NCBI RefSeq assembly: GCF_902686445.1 | Contig: NC_062217.1 | Span: forward strand, 174,781,598 to 174,845,597 | Reading direction: 5' to 3' | DNA: 64,000 nucleotides | Source: Sciurus carolinensis | Taxonomy: Eukaryota; Chordata; Mammalia; Rodentia; Sciuridae | Part shown: piece by piece, positions 33,841 to 45,639 of the stretch | Numbering within the stretch: the first letter of the stretch is position 1 | Layout of the letters: every line of letters starts with the position of its first letter | Made by a program: the position numbers and the translations under genes | The notes under the pieces: generated by a model | The model's database searches: none | Seen by the model: only the letters and a program-made list of their open reading frames with translations | What the model was told of the DNA's origin: nothing

Positions 33841-35814
33841 CTGGAAACTGCATTCCAGTCTCATCTACAGAAGGAAAGGAAAGCCGCAGGAGTTGGCATG
33901 GAGGGGAGAGGGGTTGGGGAGGCCTGACCCCAGCACAGAGGGCAGGTCGCAGGCCTGGCGCCCACCCAGAGCAGCAGCCCCTCCTGGCCTGGCCACCACC
34001 TACCACAGCCCACTCCCTCCCTGCATTGGGTGGACTTGGAACCTGGACTGACAAGGAGGCTGACGGCCACCTGGAAGGGACAGAGGGGCTTCCCTGAGAT
34101 TGCTGCAGAAAAGAGAGTGACCTAGCATGTTGGAACTGCCGGCGAACCTGCCCAGAGAGGCTGCTGGGGCCGCGTGGGGTTCCGGACCATTCCAGGGGGC
34201 AGGGAGTGGCAGGCTTCCCTCGCCCACCTCTGTGGGTGCAGGCGGGCTGGGAGCAGCAGGGGGCGAGACCCTCAGAGGAGACTCTGGGGCAGAGGGTGTG
34301 TCCCCAGCACAGAGCAGCTCCCAAGCAGTGAGCCGGATGGGCCTCCTCCTCTGGTCCCCACTCCCCCGTCCCTCTGAGGAGCAGGAGGACGAGGTAGCAG
34401 ACTGAGCCCTGGACTCACGCTACTGGGGTTCTGTCGCCACGGCAGCCCAACAGCCCGTGGCTCTGGGGAAACTCCCAGGCTTCTCCATTCAAGGCCACTA
34501 TGGGGACTCCAGACCAAGAGGGACAGACCAGCCCTGATCCATTCCCAGCGACACCTCAAAGAGCCAGCAGTCCAGCAAGACTCCACCAGAAGAGGAGAAG
34601 AGGACAGGTGACCCCGGGACAGGCACTGACTGTCCCTACGAGGATAAACACCCACCTAGAGCACTCGAACACAGCACAAAGGACGCAGTGGCCTTCGCCG
34701 GACAGCAGACCGGCCCAGGGAGACGCCTTGCATGTCCGAGCACAGGAGGCTGCCTCCCAGGAGCCCCGGGAGCCCCCAGGAGACGTGGGGAGCAAGGGCT
34801 GCTGGACGTCACCCACTGCGAGGCCCAGCACAGCCGTTCTCACCCAGGCACGGTGAGGGGACGGTGCTGCTCCACTGACCATCCGCTCCTCCCCCAGGGC
34901 TGGAGGCTGCCCGGACACGCGTCCTGCCCGCATGGGGCAGCACTCGTGGCCCTTGGTCCCTTACTGGACGAGGCCCATGTCACCTGCCCAGCTAACGGGA
35001 ACCCGGCCTGTTCTTTCCTCCACCTGGAGGGCACCGCACACTGGGCACCTTGGCTGCTCCGTGTCCTGCCTTTCTCAGCGTCTCATGCTACAGCGGGCTC
35101 TGCTTCCCACCCTTGCCTCAGATGGCTGCCCTGGGGCATCACTGGGTCCTCGGGTAGTGGGTCTGCCTTGAGGAGACGTCCTCAGGGTAAAGTGCCCCTT
35201 TCAGAGTGTCAAAATGTCCCAGAACACTGGCAGCAGAATGTTCCAGTCAACCCTACCACAGCCTTAGTCCTCTGGGTCTCAGCCCTGCCCAGTCCCCTGC
35301 TGCCCAGTTCTAGTCCCACCCTCTCTGCCTGGCCCTGACTTTAGCCTGCAGTCTACCCATCCCTCGGGGCCCCTCCAGCCTCTCGTGCTCCCAGACCCAC
35401 CCCGACTCAGGACAGCTCTTCACAGACCCTCGGGCCAGGGTCCACCTCTGCCAGCTCCCTACGGTCCCACCTGAAGCCGTCCAGCTGCCCTAAGAATGCA
35501 GGGGTCGCAGCAGCTGCTCCCACCTGGGCTGGAGGCCTCATCCCGCCACGCCTGTCTCTGCCGTGCTCCAGACACCTAACGTTGCCAGAAATGTGCTACC
35601 GAGTTGGATCAGAGGGATGCAGATGCCAGGCTGGAAGAGCAACCCCACAGTCCCGCCTCCTGCCCTTCCTCTGGCCCCTTCCGTGATCAGCTTCATCCGT
35701 GCCATACCAGGGCAGGCCTCTCAGATGTGGGGACCCCAGGAGCCCAGGGGGCAGGACCCCAGGAGCCTGCTCCAGGAGCACCCAGTACACGCAAGCCCAG
35801 GGAACTTTGAAAAC
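33841..35814. other. Unassigned GC-rich sequence
   Basis: No gene is recognised. The 216-codon plus-strand frame at 34688-35338 and overlapping frames lack domains. A CTCF-like motif is annotated separately at 34252-34267. Confidence 0.35.
34252..34267 (+). promoter_or_regulatory. Predicted CTCF-like site
   Basis: AGCAGCAGGGGGCGAG matches the conserved AGGGGGCG centre of the CTCF motif. Binding is untested. Confidence 0.3.
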
Positions 35815-35970
35815 TCGCGGTGAAATTCATGCACCATGAAATCTGCCCTCGTGTATTTTCCAGGAATGTGGTTCAGAGCACGGAGGACATTCAAAGTAAG
35901 GGCGACTGTCCCCACCACCCACCTCCTGGCTGTTCATCTTCAGAAACTGAGACTGCCCATCATACTGTGC
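35815..35970 (-). mobile_element. Possible old L1 fragment, minus strand
   Basis: GGTGAAATTCATGCACCATGAAATCTGCCC to CGACTGTCCCCACCACCCACCTCCTGG weakly follows the antisense order seen in old L1s (TAAAATTCACC..., ATCACCACTATCTAATTT). Divergence is high and the call is tentative. Confidence 0.35.
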
Positions 35971-38900
35971 CCCCTCCTAACTCACCCTGATGCCCTGTCT
36001 ACTGTCCCCCCTTCCCCGCCTACCCTGGTACCTCGTCTGTTGTCCCCAGAGCATCTGGTGCCCCAGAGAGCTCAGCAGGAGGCCATGCAGCGTCCTGCAG
36101 GCCTGGCTATGTCACTGAGCAGGGAGTCCTTGATGGGGTCCGTGGGCAGCCTGGGTCAGAGCCTCCTTCCGTCTACACAGGCCCCCGGCCTCACTGTCCG
36201 CTGTCAACAGTCGCTGGAGACACGTGCACCCTCAGCTAGTTTGAATGATGCGGCTGTGGAGAAGGTGTAGACTGGTTCCGAGACCCGTCTCGGTGCCTTT
36301 GGAGGTGGAAATGGAAGGCTGGACCTCCCGTACTCGCCTCCAGGACCTGCCTTCTGTTCCCACAGCTGCAGCCACTCAAAAGCACCAACGTGGCTCTGGG
36401 GCTGTTTCCTCAGAGCATCCCCAACATGGCCCCTAGAAATCCAGTGGAGAGCAAAGGCCACGTCCCTCCCGCTCAGGCCCCATGCCCCCGTCACGCACGG
36501 CCCTCTTGCACGACATTGATCCTGTTCATGTCCCAAAGGGGTCTGTTTGAGAGGTACGACCAAAGACCTAGGGCAGGAAGCCCTGAGCAACGAGCGGGGC
36601 CCGGGCTGTGTGCACCCTGGACCAGACACGGCCCTTGCCGCCTCTGATGGCCATCCGCCATGGATGCTGCCTCCAAGGCACTGTCCTCCCATCTGGCCAA
36701 GTGGCCCAGCCTGGGAAGGAGCCCGCTGCTCCCTTACCACGACCACTTCAAGAAAGGTCTAAGTGCTGGCCTGTGGTGCATCAAGGCCATCTAACACCAC
36801 GTGCCTCCTTGGGCACCGTGTCACGAAGGCAGCAATGGTGGCCCCTCGTCCCCTCTGTCTGCAGACTGACCTGTTTTCTCACGGGAGACCCGTTCAGGAA
36901 CTCCTTCCAGGGTCTCCTCACCTGGCCCTGCCCGAAGACTACAGACCCACCCAGGCGGCACCTTGTGCCACTGTGTGTGCATCCTGCTCCCCCGGCTGGT
37001 GGCAAACCAGGGGTCACGCCCTCAGGGCAGCAGGGACCCAGCTCCCGCGGGCTCTGGACCTGCTCCTGCTTCTGCCTGGCCGGCAGAGCTGCTGCTGCTG
37101 ACAGGAATTGTGGGAAGAGCTGACTCTGGCCCGCCAGCCCTTCCCTGGCCATGGGATTCGGGAAAGCCAGTCTCTCCTGGCCTTTGACAGTCCCCAAGCC
37201 TTGCCCAACAGGACTGGCCGCATGGGGTCCACAGGCCTCTGGTTTGAAAGGCTGGGATTCCAGGAAATTCACCGGATGGAATGTAGGAGTGGGGTCTGAC
37301 CACTCCTTTGAAGTCCTTCACAGCAGAGCCCCGTTCTCCGCCCGAGCTCCTGGTTAGAGTCCACCCTGTGTGCACCGAGGGCCATCTCTGCAGGGACGCA
37401 ACATTCACAGTGCTGAGGAACTCCTCTGGCTCACAGGTACCTCCGCCCACTGGTGACCTCGCTCATGTGCAGGGGCCAGCCAGGTGGGGCAAGGGACGCG
37501 AGTCTCCAGAAGAGGGCAGGCACCTGGTCGCTGTCGTGGAGGGAACAGGCTGGCGTGGACGGTGCTGTCCCTAATGAGAGCCACCCTGAAGTCCAGCACC
37601 AGCTGCAGGAGAGCAATGTGCTCAGTGTGTCACCTAGCAAAGTGCTAACAAGGGAAGACTGTCACCACGTTGTTCTACTCGGTGGCGAAGGAGACCCCGG
37701 GGCCCCATCTCCCAGGGAAAGAGGACACATGCAGGAAATGGACACCAAAAATGATTCTGAGCCAAAATAAAAATCCCTAAAGTAAATATCCAGCAAAGAG
37801 GAGGATCTTATTCCAGAGGGAGCTGCAGAGTGGCAGGCCTGGGGCCCGGCTCTGAGCTGAAGCCTGTGTGATAGAGAGACAACCAGCCACTCGCTACACT
37901 GGGAGGTTCTAAGAAGAGTCCTCAAATGGGGAAATAACCGGTGCAAAGGCCCTGGGGCAGCCAGGCCTTGGTGTGCTAGAAGAACCAGCAGTAGCCAGCA
38001 TGTGAGGGCTGGTGGGCAAAGGAGTGTGGCTCAAGAGAGAGCGACAGCGCAGGCCAGGCTCAGAGAGCGCCCAAGACCCGGGGAGCTTGGGTTTGCTCTA
38101 ACCCACGGAAGGCAGGTGCTGGGGAGCTGAACCCAGCTCCTCTGTGGCTCACACACGTTGCCATGGAAGCAGGGAAAGTGTGTGCAGCAGCCCCTGCATG
38201 AAGGCCGAGCTGCTGGGCCAAGACGAGCGGAGAGGAGGGAGGAGGCACAGAGCCCCGGTGCTAGAGAGGAGGAGCGCCGGTGGTGCCGACAGGTGACACG
38301 AGGCGTCAGCAGGAGGACAAGGGCACCTCCAGGCGCTGGACCCCAGTGCGGGCTGAGCTGGGTGGCACTGACCGCACAGGGGCCTGTCCAGTGGGTCTGC
38401 CTGGAAGCCCGGGAGGCGCGGGTTTTGGCTTCCTATGAGGGGCGGTGGGGGGACGTCAGCCTTCCTTTACGGAAGAGTAGAGTCTGAAGGGCCTTTGGAA
38501 AGTGGAGGGACCACCAGGAGCCTGCACGCAGGGCCCAGGGGAGCAGGAGACCCTGTGCCATCCTTGTCACCCAGGATGAGGGCAAGGGACGCCAAGGACA
38601 GAGGAGGCCCGGGGCTCCTGAGAGTCGGCGTGGCGCCAGGCTGAGCCCAGCACGCACAGGAGCTTCAGGCCAGGGAGACAAGCGCTTCCCAAGGAGGAGG
38701 TGGCGGCCACGGCAGCTTCCAGGACGCAGCTCAAAGGGCCGCCTCTGGTGCTTCCTGGAGACATGCCCGCTCAGGACCCGTGAACCTCGAGGGCACCACT
38801 GCCAGACCCCCATGTGAGCGAACCGGCCGCACCAGATGCACAGCTGTGGCGCACCTTGGGGAACAGAGGCCCAGAGCTGCAGAGCGCTGGGAGTGTGGGG

Positions 38901-39460
38901 TGGGCGGGGTTCAGGAGCAGCGGGGGGCGCCAGCTGCAGCCCAGCACCTGTGGGCGAGGGAGGCCACAGGGAGGCTGGGCACTGGGGGGGAGGTGCCATG
39001 GGCCTGGCACACACCACGCCTGATGCCTGACAAATACACAGGCTTTGGCCTGACGCGGCTCCGAGTTTTATTTTCAAAGGAAGAGCAGGTTGGAGCTAAT
39101 GGTGGAGACGGCCAACGCAGACAGAGCGCCGAGGATCCCAGGGGTGGATCTACACAGGATCCACAGGAGCGTCCTCGGGCGGGCCACCCAGACCTGGCTG
39201 GTGGGAGGGACTTGGTGTGAAAGCGGGTCCCGCCCGTGGGTCCCAGGGACACTCTCCCCGTAGGAAAGGCTGCCCGCACACCCCGTCCTAACGCCAGCTG
39301 GAGGCCTGCAGGTGTGTCTGGGCGTGCGCTCGCGCATCGCGGGTAACAAAGCGCAGGAAGCCCGTTGCTGGCTCAGGTCCAGACGCCTTTCCCCTCCTGG
39401 CAGCCTGATGCCTCCGTCCGCCTTCCCCACAGGAGGCGGCTGGGCTCCTGCGTCTCAGGT
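35971..39460. other. Unassigned GC-rich sequence with a possible ancient repeat at about 37800-38060
   Basis: This 3.5-kb stretch contains no supported gene. The segment GGTGCAAAGGCCCTGGGGCAGCCAGGCCTTGG followed by CCAGCATGTGAGGGCTGG (37950-38020) has the texture of a widespread ancient mammalian repeat with a GCAAAGGCCCTGAGG core, but I cannot name the family. A similar GCAGAGGCCCTGTGGCAG phrase occurs at about 45188. Confidence 0.3.
38916..38933 (+). promoter_or_regulatory. Weak CTCF-like site
   Basis: AGCAGCGGGGGGCGCCAG resembles the CTCF core, but the normally invariant A of the AG dinucleotide is G. Kept at low confidence. Confidence 0.15.
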
Positions 39461-39560
39461 GTAAGTGATCATGTTGTTATAGCGTCGCCCTATTTTTGTC
39501 TCTGGAAAACTGGAAAATGTTAATACGTATTATGACACTTGAGATCACAGTGGAGGAGGG
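39461..39560. other. Short AT-rich island
   Basis: GATCATGTTGTTATAGCG, AAAATGTTAATACGTATTATGACAC and nearby bases form a short repeat-free AT-rich block in GC-rich flanks. Regulatory candidate on composition only. Confidence 0.2.
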
Positions 39561-40559
39561 AACAATTCCTGGATTTAGAAAACAAACGGAAGCCTTCCTG
39601 CCCGCAGGGCTGCTGGCTGCGTCACGGAGACGGCCTGCACATCCGCAGGCTGTCCCACGAGGGAAGCCGCTGGACCTGCATTCTGGCCTGGACGTCGCTG
39701 ACCCTCGGAGGCCTGGCTCACAAGCTGCTGGTGGAAAAGGAAACAGTCGCTCCCCAGCTGCTCTGTGGCAGGACGGCCTGTTGAATGTAGACCATTAAAT
39801 AGTTCTGGAAGCAAAAGAGCAGGTGGCAGAGGACCTCCAAGGCAGATGGCACCTGTTAATATCTGTCTATCTATCTCGCTCCTCGAGATCGCCACCGCCC
39901 ACGCACCCTTCCCTTTCTCCCCCGGCACAGAGACATGCGGTAGAAACCAGCAGGATCACTCTTTAAAGAAGAGTCACTCTGTCCACCCCATCCTGTGGGG
40001 CACCTCCAGGGCTCAGTCGGTTCCAGACCCGCACCTCGCCCTGCCTGGCCCCAGGTCAGAGCAGGACCCTGGTCCAGGGGCTGCAGGTCGGGGCAGCGCC
40101 GAGCGACCCCGTCCCAGGCAGCTCCCGGGAGCTTCCCTGACGCCGTCTGCAATCCTGCCTCTCATTCTGCCTGGATAAACAGCTTGTCCTCCTCGACCAC
40201 TAAGGAGTGGACGCGACACTGGAGACCTCTCCCGGAAAGCTCCTCTGCGACCTGAGCCCAGGGCCTGCAAGTGTGGTAGGAAGTCACCCTGCCCGCCCTG
40301 CCCACCCGCCTCCCCGACGCCCGTGGCCACCCCAGCCCACGCCGTCAGCACAAGGGGCTGGGCCACGGTCTGGATGTGAGGGGTCTCCAAGCTCCTGGGT
40401 TAACACAGGCACGGTCAGAGGGGAAAGGGCTGCCCTGTGACAGCTGCCACTGCCCAGCCCGGCCGAGTCCGAAGGACTGACAGGTGGTGACGAGACAGGG
40501 GCATGTGGCTGGAGGAGGCGGGTCACTGAAAGGGCTGGTTTCCTGGGGCCCCTTCCCCT
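39561..40559. other. Unassigned GC-rich sequence
   Basis: No gene is recognised. Overlapping frames on both strands have no domains. Confidence 0.35.
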
Positions 40560-40760
40560 CTCTGATCCCTGGTTCCACGTGCTGAGCCGCTTTCCTCCTC
40601 CACGACCTGCCGCCATGTTCTGCCTCAGCTTGGGTCCAGAACTGTGGAGCTGGCCGACCGTGGACTGAACCTCTGCCACCGTGAGCCAAGACAGACCGCT
40701 CCTCTGAAAGCTGTTCTTGTCGGGTCTTTCAGTCACAGGGACGCGCAGCTGAGTGACTAC
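40560..40760 (+). mobile_element. Partial ERVL-MaLR-type LTR, plus strand (3' part)
   Basis: CGCCATGTTCTGCCTCAGC, GTGGACTGAACCTCTGCCACCGTGAGCCAAGACAG and AGCTGTTCTTGTCGGGTCTTTCAGTCACAGGGACGC resemble the 3' portion of a sense MaLR LTR. The usual AATAAA in the middle of this block is mutated, and the 5' part is absent or unrecognisable. Confidence 0.6.
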
Positions 40761-42440
40761 CCGCGTCCTCCACCTAAAGCTGCCCGACCTCACAATCTAG
40801 CTCAGGAGCAGACCTAAGCGGCAGAATTCAGAGTCCTGTGACCGCAGAGAGCAGCCCTGCTCCTCCTAGCAGTGGGGACGGTGGCCCTGAGGGCAGGCCC
40901 TGGAGCCAGCTGAGTTCACCCCAACCGACATGTGCACAGCAGCCAGGATAGAAGGACCAGCCCTGCATGCAGGCTACCTGTGGCCAGGAGGGGACCAGCA
41001 TGTGGACAGACTCCCCTGAGCAGGAGGCTGACAGGGTCCCAGCCGCCCAGGAGCAGTGCCGGGTGGGCCGAGTGACAGCCCAGGAGGGGAAGCTGGCTCC
41101 CCGGAAGAAGCTCTGCTCCACCTGGAGGGCAAACTACCCAGCCTGAGGCGCCTGGCCCTCCTCCAGCAGAGCCTCTTTCCTTCAGGGCTCCCGCGGATGG
41201 AGCATACCCTGCAGGGGAGCCCACCTGCACCCCGCCACAGGCCCTCAGTCCCCGGGTGCCTGCCCCTGGCACGAGCCAGCATTTCCTGGGAAGCACTGCT
41301 GGTGTGTGGGGCAGGATCACTTTATCATAGGACTGTCCTGGGGCCGTGGGACACAGGCTGCTTCCCCAGCCTCCACCCACAGGATCCCAAGAGCAGCTCC
41401 TGAAGTTCTGACAACCCAGCCACTGTCAAATACCCCCTAGGACAAAAGTGCCCTGCTGAGAACCATTGACCCCTCGGCGTGGCCTCTGAGGCCGTCTAGC
41501 TCCTGTCACCAAGCCAAGGGCGTAAGTGAGCCAGCATGGCAGCCTCTCTCATCCATAGGAGGAACCATCGCCTTGGGGCAGACCTGGGTGGCTGGCCACT
41601 GGACACACCAGAGGCGCCACATTCATGGCATCCCTTCCCACGTGCGGCTGACTTCACAAGACCCACGTTCTCTGTCCACTGCTCCAGGTCCCCCATCAAG
41701 CCTCCCAGGGACACTGTCCTTCTCCCGCCCCTTGTGGTCCACCCATTTTAAGAGGTGCCAGGAATTTCCCTGCGAGACTCCTTGAGCAGGTCACTCCACA
41801 GGTGCCCGAGGGTGGTTTAGAGACAGCCCAGCTGGAGCAGCCCAGCCCAGAGCTGCCCGCAGGCTCCTGTGAGCCTCGCTTCTGAAGAAGCTCTCCAGGG
41901 AAATCCTGGCTGGCCTCGGTGTGCCCCTGCACGTGGCCGGAGGAGGTGCCCTGGACAACACTGCGGGCGGTCACACCTCCAGCACCCCTGCTGGGCAGCC
42001 CGGGAGAGCCGCAGAGCCTGGGCTGCCTCGTGGACCACAGCTCAGGCGAGCTCCTTGGTCCTGGTCCGCCCCGACTGTGTTCAACGTCACCTTCACTCTC
42101 CGCCAGAGCACGCCTCCAAGGCCAGCACGGCCACTTTGGCAGAGGCCTACAATCCTGACGCTTGACCTCTTCCAACTGAGCACATAGTGTGGCTGATTCT
42201 CTTACAGAACCTCTAACAAGGCAAACACGGATGGGTGCTGATGTTTATTATGTCACCTCCTAAACCTACAAGACAGAAGGGGAAGCCCCTCGGCAGGCAC
42301 AGCTTTGGGTTCTAAGATGAACTTCCTGTGAATTAGCGTCACCTGGAACTGTCGGTGGCCGGACGGGTTTCAGACAACGTCCTGCACAGCTGTGGTCTGG
42401 GTCCACACAGGGTCAGCCACACACTCATCTCCCCCCATAC
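40761..42440. other. Unassigned GC-rich sequence
   Basis: No supported gene. The frames at 40916-41380 and 41696-42175 on the minus strand overlap plus-strand frames and lack domains. Confidence 0.35.
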
Positions 42441-42600
42441 TCCAGGTGCAGTCCACTCACATGAGGAAATGGAAAAAAGATTTTGTTTTGAGAAAACATT
42501 GACCAAATATTCATCAAACCGACATGGAAATGCAGAATGCCAAAGCCCCGCATTGAGGAAGACCACGTCAGACCTATCAGAAGAAAAGGTAACAGGCCGG
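42441..42600. other. AT-rich stretch next to the 29-bp minisatellite
   Basis: GGAAAAAAGATTTTGTTTTGAG, CATTGACCAAATATTCATCAAACC and flanking bases form an AT-rich block with no recognised repeat or gene. Confidence 0.2.
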
Positions 42601-42745
42601 AAGCACGCCACACAACGCCAGGAAGCCGCAAGCACGCCACACAACGCCAGGAAGCCGCAAGCACGCCACACAACGCCAGGAAGCCGCAAGCACACCACAC
42701 AACGCCAGGAAGACGCAAGCACGCCACACAACGCCGGGAAGCAGC
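42601..42745. repeat. 29-bp minisatellite, five copies
   Basis: Units AAGCACGCCACACAACGCCA plus GGAAGCCGC start at 42601, 42630, 42659, 42688 and 42717. The first three are identical or nearly so. Each unit holds three CpGs, so the array is a small CpG-dense block. Confidence 0.96.
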
Positions 42746-43892
42746 GAAACCAGCCGTCTCCCCACCTCTGGGTGAGTGACGAACTGCGACCGTCTCCTGA
42801 CCTACGAGGGATGGTGCAGGCTGAGCGTCCCTCACCCACTGAGCTGGGGACACATAGACAAGGAGACGCTGGGGGCGAGAGCCATGCCTAGACAGGGAGT
42901 TCATTCACGCTGCATGTGCCCATTCCACACACGGCCCGAGTAACTTCACACGACAGTTGTTTAATAATTTTGTGCCAGAAACAAACTGTTCTGGTGTGGA
43001 AACGTCCACCTGTGGCACCTGCCAGCCTCCAGAGCCGTGGACTCCAGAGCATTGGACTGTGCACCTTCGGATGTGGGAGGCCCTGTCACGTGGGACTGTG
43101 GTCTTTCAGGAATTCCAACCCAGGTGAACCACTGAACACCAACACGGCATGGCCACGCACAGGAGTGGAGGGGCCGCCAGCCTGCTCTGCCCTCCCCATG
43201 CTACAGTGCAGCTGAGGAAGCCAGCACCCCAGGGGACGCCGGGACCCCGGCACACCAACTGCAGTCCACAGAGACGTTCCGCAGGGAAGGCAGGCGGAGT
43301 GGACCTGCACCCAGTCCAGGACCCCTCCGTCTCCTCCCAAGCTGCACACCGACAAAGACCAGCAACTCCCAGAAAGCCTGAGTGTCCACCAGCTGGACCC
43401 CCGGACTCTGCAGCAAGGACGATGGCCCACGTTGCCGAAGCTCCAGGGCCCTGGCCGTCACAGCCCTCGACCTCCGTCCCAGCCCAGGCCCCAGGAGTGG
43501 CGAGGTTCAGCGCGGGGCCCTAGTGCCACGCTGGCTCAGAGGCAGGGCTGCTCTTGCTGTTTCAGGTGCTCCACGCAAGAAAATAACAAAGGTCTGGGGC
43601 CACGCTCCTCCAGACTGCTGCCCCACACCATCCAGAGTCCTGCGGGACGTCTCCTTCCTGCTCACACAGGCAGAAGGTGCCGAGGTGGGCCAGCGAGGCC
43701 TGGCTCCTGGGGGACCCGGGTGCACCCGGGCGGTCTGACATCGAGCAGACCCTGCGTGACCTCAGAAGAACAACCAGCAGGTGCCACAGCGCATGCATCC
43801 CTGGCCACAGGCAGGGACCAGAAAGCAGAGCCAGCAGGCCCTGCCCCTCACCGGCGGAGGAGTCTGCTGGCAGCAGCGTGGTCTGTGCCTAC
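42746..43892. other. Unassigned sequence, possible minus-strand intron
   Basis: No second exon is recognised. If the exon at 43893-44090 is real, this stretch is the start of its downstream minus-strand intron. Confidence 0.3.
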
Positions 43893-44090
43893 CTGAGAAG
43901 GGGGCCGTCCGCAGTGGTATTTTGATGGGTGCCAACGTCAGGAAGTGGCAGGGCTGCAAGCTGGAGGGGGACGGGCCGCGGAGTCCCTCGGGGTCCACGG
44001 AGACCATGGCAGCAGCGGTGGCAGCGGCAGCAGCTGCGAAGGCAATGCTGGGACCGTTGCTGATGGGCTTCAGGCTGCTATGGCAACCAC
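43893..44090 (-). CDS. Candidate internal coding exon, unidentified gene (minus strand)
   Basis: On the minus strand a branch-point-like TTCTGAC and the tract CTGTCCCTCTTCCACAG end at 44091. The exon follows and stops at CTCAG|GTAGGC, with the donor GT at 43892-43891. The exon is 198 bp. It starts two bases before a codon boundary and ends one base after one, so it is a symmetric, in-frame cassette type, and the frame is open throughout. It reads about 65 residues beginning GCHSSLKPISNGPSIAF, then an alanine tract (AAAAAATAAA), MVSVDPEGLRGPSPSSLQPC, and HFLTLAPIKIPLRTAPFS. Alanine tracts with Ser/Pro-rich surroundings are common in vertebrate nuclear regulators, but I do not recognise the protein and assign no function. 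The plus strand is also partly open here, so splice signals and symmetric phase are the main support. No partner exon was found. Confidence 0.5.
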
Positions 44091-44381
44091 CTGTGGAAGA
44101 GGGACAGGTCAGAACGGGATGTGCAGCGTCCATGGTGCCAGGCGCCTGTGGCTCCATGTCAGGTGCCACCACCCACCAGGAACACCAGCACCAGCTCCTT
44201 CAGAGAAGGCCACCGTGTGCCATCGTCCCCAGAGGGAACGCTGGCCAGATGACCGTGCACCTGCACACACCCCGCGTGGTGTCCAGGGCACTGCAGAGCC
44301 AATGGTCACCCGGATGAGCAGGACGCCTGAACCTGGACAGAAGCAGCTTAGCTGCCACGTGCACGCAGGATGCACCTCATC
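44091..44381. other. Unassigned sequence upstream (minus-strand sense) of the candidate exon
   Basis: It includes the acceptor region of the candidate exon (branch-like A at plus position 44109). No other feature is recognised. Confidence 0.3.
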
Positions 44382-44587
44382 AGAAAGGTCGCAGTGGGCC
44401 AGGTGCAGTGGGCACACCTGTAATCCCAGAGACTGAGGAGGCTGAGGCAGAAGGATCACAAGGTCGAGGACAGCCTGGGCAACTTGGTGAGACCCTGTCT
44501 CCACGCACAAAATCAAAAAGGCTGGGGAAGTGGCTCAGTGGTGAAGTGCCCCTGGGTTCAATCCTCAGTATGCAAAAGGAAGAAAGG
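44382..44587 (+). repeat. B1-dID (MEN-type) SINE
   Basis: B1-like half: GGCCAGGTGCAGTGGGCACACC, TAATCCCAGAGACTGAGG, GGCAGAAGGATCACAAGG. ID half: GGCTGGGGAAGTGGCTCAG, then TGGTGAAGTGCCCCTGGGTTCAATCC. AGAAAGG at 44382-44388 and 44581-44587 is a likely target-site duplication. Full-length dimer, plus strand. Confidence 0.9.
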
Positions 44588-45639
44588 ACAGGAAGCCATG
44601 GCGACAGGGCAGTCACTGGGGCCACGTGTGGGTCACACGCACGAGGGGGGAGGACTTGCTGAAGGGCAGGCAGGGCGTCCAGAGCGCAGGGCCCGGCTTG
44701 TGGCTGCAGGAAGCAGCCAGCCACCTGGAGGCAGCGGGGAAGCCAGCACCATCTCAGCGCAGACTCGCGCCACCAAGGTGGCACCGCAGAGGGACAGTCA
44801 GGGCCACACGATGACGCACGAGGCACTTAAGTGACGAGACAGGAAAGCACCTGGGCAGCACACTGCGGGCACGCGGTCACCGCCTCTGTGGGACGGACAA
44901 GGAGCGGGCCAGAGCGAAGGACCAAGTAGGACACAGGCCATCCCAGGCCCGGGCCTCTGGGTGGGGGACACACAGGCTACGCTTTTCGTATGAATTTGCT
45001 TTATGTTACAGGTTGATGGCACGAGGGGAAAGCAGAGAAGGGGGTCCACAGCTAGGACGTGAGGCTCCGTCTTCCATGGTTGGTCAGGAGGGCCTTCACT
45101 GGAGGGCACACGGTAGGGTCTGCCTGGGCTCTGGAGTGCAGCCACTGGCTCCTGGGAGAGAGGGCCATGGAGAAACAGCAGGAAGTGCAGAGGCCCTGTG
45201 GCAGATGCCTGCCCGGTGTGTCCAGGAGGAAGGTGGAGTGGGCAAGGGAAGGTGGGGAGATAGCAAACAGGGCTGTCCGGGGGCACCAGACAGTGCAGGT
45301 GGACACAGGTGTGCGGTGACTTGGATTTCCACTCGGCTCGAGCAGGCACGGAGGGATCAGGGCACGGAGCAGGGGAGGGCCAGCTCTGGCACTCGTGTGG
45401 ATGTCCTGGGATAAGACAGGGGGCGGGGCTCAGGTCAGCACAGGCCCAGGGACACGTCCAGTGGAGGGGAGAAGCTGGAGGCTTGTAGAAAGCAGGAGGC
45501 GCTGAGGCCAGACGTGTTTAGAGAGCTGCCCTGGAACAGGACAGCCTTGAACGCGGACATGCTGAGGGGAGAGCAACGGCCGTTCTCGCCTGCCCGTCTC
45601 CATATTTTCTAAAATCCCTGTGATGGACACACATGGACT
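44588..45639. other. Unassigned GC-rich sequence
   Basis: No gene is recognised. The 183-codon minus-strand frame at 44798-45349 lacks a domain and overlaps plus-strand frames. A GCAGAGGCCCTGTGGCAG phrase near 45188 may belong to an old unnamed repeat. Confidence 0.35.
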
